Source: Myxococcales bacterium
GTDB lineage: Bacteria; Myxococcota_A; Polyangia; Haliangiales; Haliangiaceae
Reading direction: 5' to 3'
Assembly (NCBI GenBank): GCA_016707895.1
Contig: JADJGV010000034.1
Coordinates: 434,001 to 498,000, forward strand
DNA: 64,000 bases
Positions 52,641 to 64,000 of the stretch are shown here, piece by piece. The notes beneath the pieces were generated by a model. The model did no database searches, had not been told where the DNA came from, and saw only the letters and a list, made by a program, of their open reading frames with translations. Each line of letters opens with the position of its first letter. The stretch's first letter is position 1. Both the position numbers and the translations under genes were made by a program.

Positions 52641-54485
52641 ATGGGGTCTCATCGCCGTGCCTGGCTGGCGGTCACCGCGCTCGGCGCCCTCGCCGCGTGC
52701 TTCGATCCGCAGCCGCCGCAGGGGCTGCCGTGCACCGACGACCACCGCTGCCCCGACGGCCAGACCTGCGATCTGGCTACCAACGTGTGCGGCGCGCCGA
52801 CCACCGGCGCGACCTGGCGCGACGACACCGCCGCCGACTTCGCGCAGCCGGGCGCCGCGCTGGTCGACGCGGTGATCGAGGCCCCCGGCGCGATCGGGCC
52901 CGCGCCGTACCTGACCGGCGCGTGGCGCAGCGTCGGCATCGCCGGCGCGCGCTTCGCCAGCGTCGACGCGGCGAGCTGGGCCGCGCTCGCCGGGGCGCCC
53001 ACCGCGGGCACGGGCTTCCTCCACGTCGCGGGGTTCGACGTCTGGACCGATCCGCCGCGCGGCGTCGACCTGGCCGCGGCCGACGACGTCACGGTCGCGT
53101 TCGAGGGCGAGATCTACCTCGAGGCGGGCAGCTGGCGCTTCGCGCTGTACGCCGACGACGTCGGGTTCGTCGAGCTCGACGACGGTGCCGGCTTCACCCG
53201 GCTGGTGGCCGCGACCGAGGCCGACAGCGGCCAGGGCCAGCGCGCGATCGCCGTCGACGGCTGGTACCCGATCCGCGGCGCGGTGGCCGACGCCGACGGG
53301 CCGCTGGAGATCTACTTGCAAGCCGGCGGCCCCGAGGTCAACACCGACCCGGGGTGGATCCCGCCGGAGCGGATGCGGACGTCGGTGGCCGACCTGACCG
53401 GCCTGGTGGTCGACGGGTTCGACGATCCGTACACCCACTACCCGACGGCCAGCGAGCTGCGCGCCGCGCCGCTGGGCGCGATGACCTTCGACGACGACCT
53501 CGCGGTGGGCGACGGGTCGTGGAGCCTGCGCTACGGCGGGCAGGTGCGGGTCGACGTGGCCGGCAGCTACGCCTTCCGCCTCGACAGCGTCGACGGGCAC
53601 CGGCTGTGGATCGATGGCGTGCCGCTGCTCGACGAGCTGGGTTGGAGCGCCAGCGCCACCACCACCGACGGGGTGGCGCTCGACGCCGGCTGGCACGACG
53701 TCGTGGTCGAGGTGATGTGGAGCGACCAGGTGCCGCCGAAGCTGGCGCTCACGGTCGCCGCCGGGCCCGAGCTGGTCGGCCAGGGCTTCCCGGTCGACCG
53801 GACCCGGCCGGTGGTCGGCCGCGGGGTGCGCTGGACCAACGCCAGCTGCTGGTACGTCAGCGCGCCCGATCAGGGCAACGTCAGCTGCGACGCGTGGATC
53901 GAGCTGCCGCCGGGGGCCACGCCGCTGGCCGCCGGCGCCGCGTTCGAGATCGATCACCCGGTGCTGGCGTCGGTGGCGGTCGACCTGACCACGCCCGACG
54001 ACGCGACCCGGGCGCTGGTCGCGGCCGGCGACCTGACGGGCGCGGGCACCGATGGCTGGCACGTCGACGTCGGCCTCGGCCACGGCGCCGCCGGGCGCTG
54101 GGCGCTGCGCCTGACCGACGCGACCGCCGACATGATGACCGGCGATCTGAACAGCCTCGACGTCACCGTCGACTACCGCGGCGGCGCGGCGCCGTTCCCG
54201 ACGCTGGCCCGCTACACGTCGGCGGTGAAGGACCTCGGCGCCGTGGCCGCGCTGGGGGCGCTGCGGTGGAGCGTCCGCCAGGGCGGCGCCGACGCCGCGC
54301 GGGTGCAGCTGCGCACCTGCGCCACCATCGACGGCTGCGCCGCCGAGCCGTGGCTCGAGGTCGCGCCGGGCGCCACGCCGACCGCGCCGCCGCGCCGCTT
54401 CGCGCAGTACCAGGTCGAGCTGCGTGGCGACGGCGACGTGCCGACCGCGCTCGACTGGATCGAGCTGGCCTACCTGGTCCGGTAG
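52641..54485 (+). CDS. PA14-type surface lipoprotein with P/HomoB-like domain
   Basis: The 614-residue product has a lipoprotein signal (LAVTALGALAAC, Cys 20) and a Cys-rich stub (CTDDHRCPDGQTCDLATNVC). Two PA14-like modules follow (about 120-210, AGSWRFALYADDVGFVELDD; about 250-370, AGSYAFRLDSVDGHRLWIDG). A domain like the P/HomoB region of proprotein convertases lies at about 410-510 (VLASVAVDLTTPDDATRALV, then HGAAGRWALRLTDATADM), before a C-terminal beta domain. PA14 modules bind carbohydrates in many secreted enzymes. Here no catalytic domain is seen, so it is probably an adhesin or binding protein. Confidence 0.82.
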   Translation: MGSHRRAWLAVTALGALAACFDPQPPQGLPCTDDHRCPDGQTCDLATNVCGAPTTGATWRDDTAADFAQPGAALVDAVIEAPGAIGPAPYLTGAWRSVGIAGARFASVDAASWAALAGAPTAGTGFLHVAGFDVWTDPPRGVDLAAADDVTVAFEGEIYLEAGSWRFALYADDVGFVELDDGAGFTRLVAATEADSGQGQRAIAVDGWYPIRGAVADADGPLEIYLQAGGPEVNTDPGWIPPERMRTSVADLTGLVVDGFDDPYTHYPTASELRAAPLGAMTFDDDLAVGDGSWSLRYGGQVRVDVAGSYAFRLDSVDGHRLWIDGVPLLDELGWSASATTTDGVALDAGWHDVVVEVMWSDQVPPKLALTVAAGPELVGQGFPVDRTRPVVGRGVRWTNASCWYVSAPDQGNVSCDAWIELPPGATPLAAGAAFEIDHPVLASVAVDLTTPDDATRALVAAGDLTGAGTDGWHVDVGLGHGAAGRWALRLTDATADMMTGDLNSLDVTVDYRGGAAPFPTLARYTSAVKDLGAVAALGALRWSVRQGGADAARVQLRTCATIDGCAAEPWLEVAPGATPTAPPRRFAQYQVELRGDGDVPTALDWIELAYLVR

Positions 54486-54508
54486 CGCGGCGCGCGCCCG
54501 GCGCGGCG

Positions 54509-58858
<4,350 letters not shown>

Positions 58859-58927
58859 CGCCAGCGAGGGGTGAGCTTAGCGGATCTGTGCCCCACGCGC
58901 CGGTGCGCGGCCGCACCGATCGCACCG

Positions 58928-59569
58928 CTACAGGCGCTTGATGACGAGGTTGTCGAAGTACGTGTCGGTCTCCCAGTTGCCGAAGCCGAAGTACTCGTGG
59001 CCGGGCCCCACCAGGGGCTCGGGATCGTCGAGCCGCAGGAACGGGGTGGTCAGGTCGTCGACGTACCACTCGAGGACGCGGGCCTTGCGCACCAGCCGCC
59101 AGTGGTAGCGGCGGTTGGGCTCGACCCGGCGGTCGCCGCGCGACAGGAGGTTGGGCGCGTGCTCGTCCATCCGCGCGATGATCGAGCGCGAGTTCTTCCA
59201 CGCGCCCTGCACGACGACGTAGCTGGTCGCCAGGTAACGGTTGCCGTCGGGGTCGAACGACCGGCCGTCGCCGAACACCTCGACCTTGATGTCGCCGTCC
59301 GGCGAGGTCGACCAGGCGTCGAAGTCGATCTGGACGTCGCCCGCCGGCAGCTTGCGCGCCAGCCACAGCGGCCGGTTGTGGGCGCCGCGGGCGTTGAGCG
59401 CGCCATCGACGATGCGGTAGCCGGTGCCGGTCTGGTTGTAGTCGGCGCCAATCCCGGTGCGGTCGAAGGTGTCGGCGTAGCTCTGCTCGATCGGGGGCAG
59501 CTCGCGCACCTTGCAGGCGCCCAGCGCGAGCAGGGCGGAGATGGTGGCGGCGACCAGCGGGAGGCGCAT
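58928..59569 (-). CDS. Secreted lipoprotein with lectin/glucanase-like fold
   Basis: The 213-residue product has a lipoprotein signal (ATISALLALGAC, Cys 19). The beta-sandwich-like domain contains YADTFDRTGIGADYNQTGTG, then LNARGAHNRPLWLARKLPAG, DVQIDFDAWSTSPDGDIKVE and FFGFGNWETDTYFDNLVIKR-type ends (here YFGFGNWETDTYFDNLVI). This recalls concanavalin-like or laminin-G-like proteins. No catalytic Glu pair is evident, so it may bind a polysaccharide. ATG 59569 has a GATAGT box 7 nt upstream. It lies just before the large kinase gene on the same strand. Confidence 0.8.
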   Translation of the reverse strand: MRLPLVAATISALLALGACKVRELPPIEQSYADTFDRTGIGADYNQTGTGYRIVDGALNARGAHNRPLWLARKLPAGDVQIDFDAWSTSPDGDIKVEVFGDGRSFDPDGNRYLATSYVVVQGAWKNSRSIIARMDEHAPNLLSRGDRRVEPNRRYHWRLVRKARVLEWYVDDLTTPFLRLDDPEPLVGPGHEYFGFGNWETDTYFDNLVIKRL

Positions 59570-59576
59570 CGCGCGG

Positions 59577-59582
59577 ACTATC
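59577..59582 (-). promoter_or_regulatory. -10-like GATAGT before the lectin-like lipoprotein gene
   Basis: GATAGT on the minus strand ends 7 nt before ATG 59569, the same box as that before the peroxiredoxin gene. Confidence 0.45.
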
Positions 59583-59717
59583 GCGGATGGGGCCGGCAGT
59601 GGCAATCCGCGCAGCCCGGCACGCGATCCACTTGATCGAAACTGTTGGAGTTTCTGCCGGGATCGGCGCAAGTGCGCGCAATCGCTGTCAGAGGTGGCGA
59701 GTAGGTTCATCGCGTCG

Positions 59718-60820
<1,103 letters not shown>

Positions 60821-60824
<4 letters not shown>

Positions 60825-61795
60825 GCGCTAACCTCGGGCCGGGGTCGCGGGTCATGGCGGCGATGACACCCTCGACCTCTGCGCGGCTCGCCCTGGCCGC
60901 GCTGTTCACCGCCGCGCTCGGGTGCGGCCACGGCGGCGACGCCTCGGCGGTCGACGCGCCCGGCGTCGACGCGGCCTGCGTCGCGACGCCGGTCCGCGAC
61001 GTGGCCTACCAGGCGTTGCCCGGCGTGGCGCCGACGCTGCAGGCGCTCGACATCTACCCGGCGTGTGGCGCCGCGGCGCCGGCGCCGGTGGTGATCTGGG
61101 TCCACGGCGGCGCGTGGGCCATCGGCGACAAGGGCAACGCGATGGCCGACAAGGTCGCGCTGTGGAACGGCGCGGGCTACGCGGTGGTCAGCGTGAACTA
61201 CCGGCTGTCGCCCGAGACCGGCGAGCTCGATCCCGGCCGCGTTCGCCACCCGCTCCACGCCCAGGACGTCGCGACCGCGATCGCCTGGGTCCACGATCAC
61301 ATCGCCGAGCACGGCGGCGATCCCGGCCGGATCGCGCTGCTCGGCCACAGCGCCGGCGCGCACCTGGTGGCGCTGCTCGGCACCGATCCGCAGTACCTGG
61401 GGGCGCATTCGTTGGGGCTGGCCGACCTGCGCTGCGTCGGCTCGTTCGACACCGAGGCCTACGACATCCCGCGCACGATGCAGACCGCCAGCGCGATGCA
61501 GGCGCTGCTCCTGCGCAACGCGTTCGGCGACGATCCGGCGGTGTGGGCCGCGGCGTCGCCGATCGGGCACGTCGCCGCTGGCGTGCCGCCGTTCCTGGTG
61601 GTGCGCCGCGGCGCCGCGGACCGCCAGGCCACCGAGCAGGCGTTCCACGATCGGCTGCGCGCGGTCGGCGGCGTGAGCACGCTCATCGACGCTGCGGCGC
61701 TGACCCACGAGGAGGTCAACGATCACATCGGCGCGCCGGGCGATCAGGTGATGACCGCGCCGATCGTCGCGTTCCTCGAGGGTTGCCTGCGCTGA
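60821..61795 (+). CDS. Lipoprotein-type alpha/beta hydrolase (carboxylesterase/HSL-like)
   Basis: The 324-residue product is an alpha/beta hydrolase of the hormone-sensitive-lipase/carboxylesterase group. It has the oxyanion motif HGGAW at 95-99, nucleophile S177 in GHSAGA, and a late His and Asp region (ALTHEEVNDHIG). The preceding stretch ALFTAALGC gives a possible lipoprotein cysteine (C35 from this start; C24 or C20 from ATG 60854 or 60866). The start overlaps the exonuclease stop (ATGA), but a downstream ATG would give a better signal peptide. It probably hydrolyses esters in the envelope; the substrate is unknown. Confidence 0.88.
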
Positions 61796-61820
61796 CGCGC
61801 CGGCGCGATCGCGGCCGTGG

Positions 61821-61826
61821 TATCCC
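61821..61826 (+). promoter_or_regulatory. -10-like TATCCC before the YkgJ-type gene
   Basis: TATCCC ends 6 nt before GTG 61833. Confidence 0.35.
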
Positions 61827-61832
61827 CGCGGC

Positions 61833-62933
61833 GTGATCGATCCGGCTGGCGTCTACTTCACGTGGCCCGATCGGCGGCTGGCGTACACCTGCGCGGGGTG
61901 CGGGGCGTGCTGCAAGGGGCTAGGCATCGGGCTCGACGTGACCGGCGGCCAGCTGGCGCAGCTGGTGGCGCGGCGGCCCGACGTGGTGCCGTTCTTGCGG
62001 CGGCGCGGCGAGGCGACGACCTTGTGGAACCCGCGCGACCGCTGCTGGTTCCTGGCCGACGACGGCAACTGCCGGGTGGAGGTCGAGGACGGGCGCGCGG
62101 CCAAGCCGGCGGCGTGTCGGCTGTTCCCGTTCAACCGGGTGTTCACGCTGGGGGCGATCACCGTCGTCGACTACAACAGCGTGATCTGCCCGCTGGTGCT
62201 CGACGGGCCGGCGCCGATCGCCCACGCCGACGTGCTGGCGGAGCTGGCGACCATCCGCGATCCGGCGATCGTCGGCGTGACGCTGCCGGCCGAGGCCGGC
62301 GGCGAGGCGATGCTCGCGGCCGAGCGCGACGACGCCGCGGCGCTGCAGGCGCGCGCGGCGGCGCCCGACGACGATCCGCGCTGGCTGGCGACCGCGCTGG
62401 GCGCCAGCGACGACGACCTGGCGGCGGTGCGCGGGCTCCTCGACGCGCTGGGCCTGGCGCCGCGGCCGCTGCCGGCGGCGACCCGGGCGGCGGCGCTGGC
62501 GCTGGTGCCGTCGCTGCGCTTCAACGAGCTGTGGGGGCCGCGGCAGTACGCGCCGCGCGCGGTGGTGCGGCCGCGGCTGACCGCGATGACGTTGGCGTGG
62601 CTCGAGCTGGCGGCGATCGGCGCGGCGCTGGCCGGCCGCGACCTCGGCATGCAGGAGCTGACGACGCTGTGGTCCGAGCAGGCCGCGGTGACCTACGCGG
62701 CGGCGTGCTGGCGCGACGTGCCGCGGCTCAAGCCCGGGCCCCTCGAGCTGCCCGGCAGCGATCCCGGCGGCGTCGTGCGCGCGCTGGCCCAGGCCTGCGT
62801 CGACAACCGCAAGGCCGGGCGGCCGCTGGGCGCGATCGCGACGCCGATCCTGGCGGCCGCGGCGCCGGTCGATCGCGCGACGGCGCTGAAGCTGGCCGAG
62901 CCGCTGTGGCGCGCGGCGCTCGGGCGCGGCTGA
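61833..62933 (+). CDS. YkgJ family cysteine-cluster protein
   Basis: The 366-residue product carries the CxxCxxCC motif of this putative Zn- or Fe-binding family (C20, C23, C26, C27 in YTCAGCGACCKGLG), followed by RDRCWFLADDGNC and AACRLFPFN, which add further cysteine ligands. The rest is a helical domain, longer than the usual YkgJ. Proteins of this type are of unknown function and may chelate an Fe-S cluster or zinc. GTG 61833 is the only good start and is preceded by TATCCC. It is convergent with the PDZ protein gene. Confidence 0.87.
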   Translation: MIDPAGVYFTWPDRRLAYTCAGCGACCKGLGIGLDVTGGQLAQLVARRPDVVPFLRRRGEATTLWNPRDRCWFLADDGNCRVEVEDGRAAKPAACRLFPFNRVFTLGAITVVDYNSVICPLVLDGPAPIAHADVLAELATIRDPAIVGVTLPAEAGGEAMLAAERDDAAALQARAAAPDDDPRWLATALGASDDDLAAVRGLLDALGLAPRPLPAATRAAALALVPSLRFNELWGPRQYAPRAVVRPRLTAMTLAWLELAAIGAALAGRDLGMQELTTLWSEQAAVTYAAACWRDVPRLKPGPLELPGSDPGGVVRALAQACVDNRKAGRPLGAIATPILAAAAPVDRATALKLAEPLWRAALGRG

Positions 62934-62951
62934 GCGCGGTCGCGGCGCGGC

Positions 62952-64000
62952 TCACGACTTGAGCGGCCGGCGCTCGACGTCGAAGGGCTGCGGCGCGGTG
63001 GCCGGCGGGCGCACCACCATGAGCCGCACCCGGGTGCCGGCGGCGCCGCGGATGCGGGCGATCGCGCCGTCGAGGCCGATCGCGTCGACCGGCTGGCCGT
63101 CGACCGCGACGATGCGATCGCCGGCCTGGAGCCCGGCGGCCTCGGCGCCGCCGCCGGTGATGACGCCGTCGACCCGCAGCGCGTCGGCGTCGCCGCTCAG
63201 CTTGACGCCGATGCCTACCAACTCGAGGGTCGGCGCCTCGCCGGGCGCGAGCGGCGCCAGATCGATCGTCAGCGGGCCGAGCGTCGCGCCGTCGGTCGCG
63301 ACCAGCCCGGCGGCGATGCGCGGGTGGTGCTCGCCGGCGGCGACGAACAGCGCGACCGGGCCGGCCGGCACGCCGGTCAGCTCGAAGCCGCCGTCCTCGC
63401 GGGTGACGGTGCCGGCGTTGGCCGGCGCCGCGCTGGCGCCGCCGCCGCGGGCCTCGCGCACGACCCGCGCGTAGGCGAGCGGCGCGCCGGTCGCGCGCGA
63501 CACCACCGTGCCGCGCACGGTCGCGCCCGCGGCCAGCGTGATCGTCACGTCGCGATCGGGCGCGGCGGTGGTCGGCGCGCTGGCGGCCCAGCCCGGCGCG
63601 GTGGCGACCAGCTCGTAGGCGCCGGGCAGCACCGGCTCGCGGAACCGGCCCTCGCCGTCGACGACCGAGCGCGCGGCCACCAGCGCGCGGTCGACGCCCT
63701 GGACCCGGTAGACCAGCAGCGTGAACACCGGCACCGGAGCGCCGTCGCCGCCGCGCACCTGCCCGGTCAACGCCGCGCCCGCCGGCAGCACGATCCGCAG
63801 CGGGCGCTCACCGGCGACCGCGGGCAGCGTCACCGCGGCGAGGCCGTCGGCGCTGGCGATCACGTCGTGGGGGCCGCGATCGAGATCGCGCAGCGCGAAG
63901 CGGCCGAGGTCGTCGGTGGTGGCGAACGCGACCGCCCGCGCGTCGGCCTGCGCGGCCGCGCGCGCCGCGGCGTCGGCGCCGGTCGGTAGCGTCGGCACGG
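62952..64000 (-). CDS. Carboxypeptidase-regulatory-like and PDZ domain protein (5' partial)
   Basis: The frame is open to the right edge, so the N-terminus lies outside the window; the GTG at 63998 is probably an internal codon. About 350 residues are visible. There are several carboxypeptidase-regulatory-like beta modules (RFALRDLDRGPHDVIASADG, ALTGQVRGGDGAPVPVFTLL, GTVVSRATGAPLAYARVVRE, ELTGVPAGPVALFVAAGE). A C-terminal PDZ-like module (about the last 90 residues) follows: VITGGGAEAAGLQAGDRIVA, then DGAIARIRGAAGTRVRLMVV. It is probably a periplasmic or surface protein that binds a peptide or sugar. The function is unknown. Confidence 0.85.
   Translation of the reverse strand, partial: VPTLPTGADAAARAAAQADARAVAFATTDDLGRFALRDLDRGPHDVIASADGLAAVTLPAVAGERPLRIVLPAGAALTGQVRGGDGAPVPVFTLLVYRVQGVDRALVAARSVVDGEGRFREPVLPGAYELVATAPGWAASAPTTAAPDRDVTITLAAGATVRGTVVSRATGAPLAYARVVREARGGGASAAPANAGTVTREDGGFELTGVPAGPVALFVAAGEHHPRIAAGLVATDGATLGPLTIDLAPLAPGEAPTLELVGIGVKLSGDADALRVDGVITGGGAEAAGLQAGDRIVAVDGQPVDAIGLDGAIARIRGAAGTRVRLMVVRPPATAPQPFDVERRPLKS

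Overview
The window comes from a very GC-rich, gene-dense chromosome. Overlapping ATGA/GTGA junctions are common, convergent stop codons lie only a few bases apart, and there are many lipoproteins, Hanks-type Ser/Thr kinases, MopE-like and FG-GAP secreted proteins and an eight-cysteine-cluster protein. Together these point to a myxobacterium (Myxococcota), probably of the Haliangium/Kofleriaceae type. This is inferred from gene content and style only. I saw no rRNA, tRNA, CRISPR array, insertion sequence or prophage.

Layout. 1-4.9 kb: a kinase fused to a sulfatase-modifying-factor-like domain (cut by the window edge), a CBS protein, then a kinase / DUF2381-like / beta-barrel-like gene set. 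5-6.1 kb: a protein with four exact 50-residue repeats resembling the homing-endonuclease-associated HNH_repeat. 6.4-12.2 kb: a 1620-residue lipoprotein and two small lipoproteins. 12.4-21.9 kb: an orphan 594-residue protein and a type I restriction-modification operon in the order hsdM, 60-codon ORF, hsdS, rhuM, hsdR, with every junction overlapping as ATGA. 22-23.9 kb: an ArsB/NhaD-type permease and a small membrane protein. 24-27.6 kb: a nucleoside-salvage operon deoC-deoA-punA-cdd, in which DeoC has an unusual N-terminal extension. 27.6-35.5 kb: secreted proteins, a YrdC-type protein, an amidohydrolase, a ferritin-like diiron protein and an MFS transporter. 35.6-36 kb: a peroxiredoxin with an in-frame UGA exactly at the peroxidatic cysteine, followed by a hairpin that fits a bacterial SECIS, so a likely selenoprotein. 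36-39.7 kb: an ECF sigma / FecR-like anti-sigma pair, a DUF1993 protein and a ferredoxin. 39.7-49.4 kb: a cytochrome c/FG-GAP lipoprotein, two TetR regulators with visible palindromic sites, and a YgiQ radical SAM protein. 49.5-54.5 kb: an eight-cysteine protein, a Na+/Ca2+ exchanger, a seven-copy palindromic repeat array, SCO1 and a PA14-type lipoprotein. 54.5-64 kb: a 1449-residue kinase/cyclase-like/AAA/TPR protein, a DnaQ-type exonuclease, an alpha/beta hydrolase, a YkgJ-type protein and a PDZ protein cut by the right edge.

Two themes stand out. First, the candidate selenocysteine peroxiredoxin with its SECIS-like hairpin. Second, a recurring TANNNT-like hexamer 5-9 nt before the start codon of about twenty first-in-transcript genes. 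This suggests widespread leaderless or near-leaderless transcription, while genes inside operons use overlaps or Shine-Dalgarno sites. The type I RM operon also carries a curious insertion between hsdM and hsdS that rebuilds the 3' end of hsdM and keeps translational coupling.
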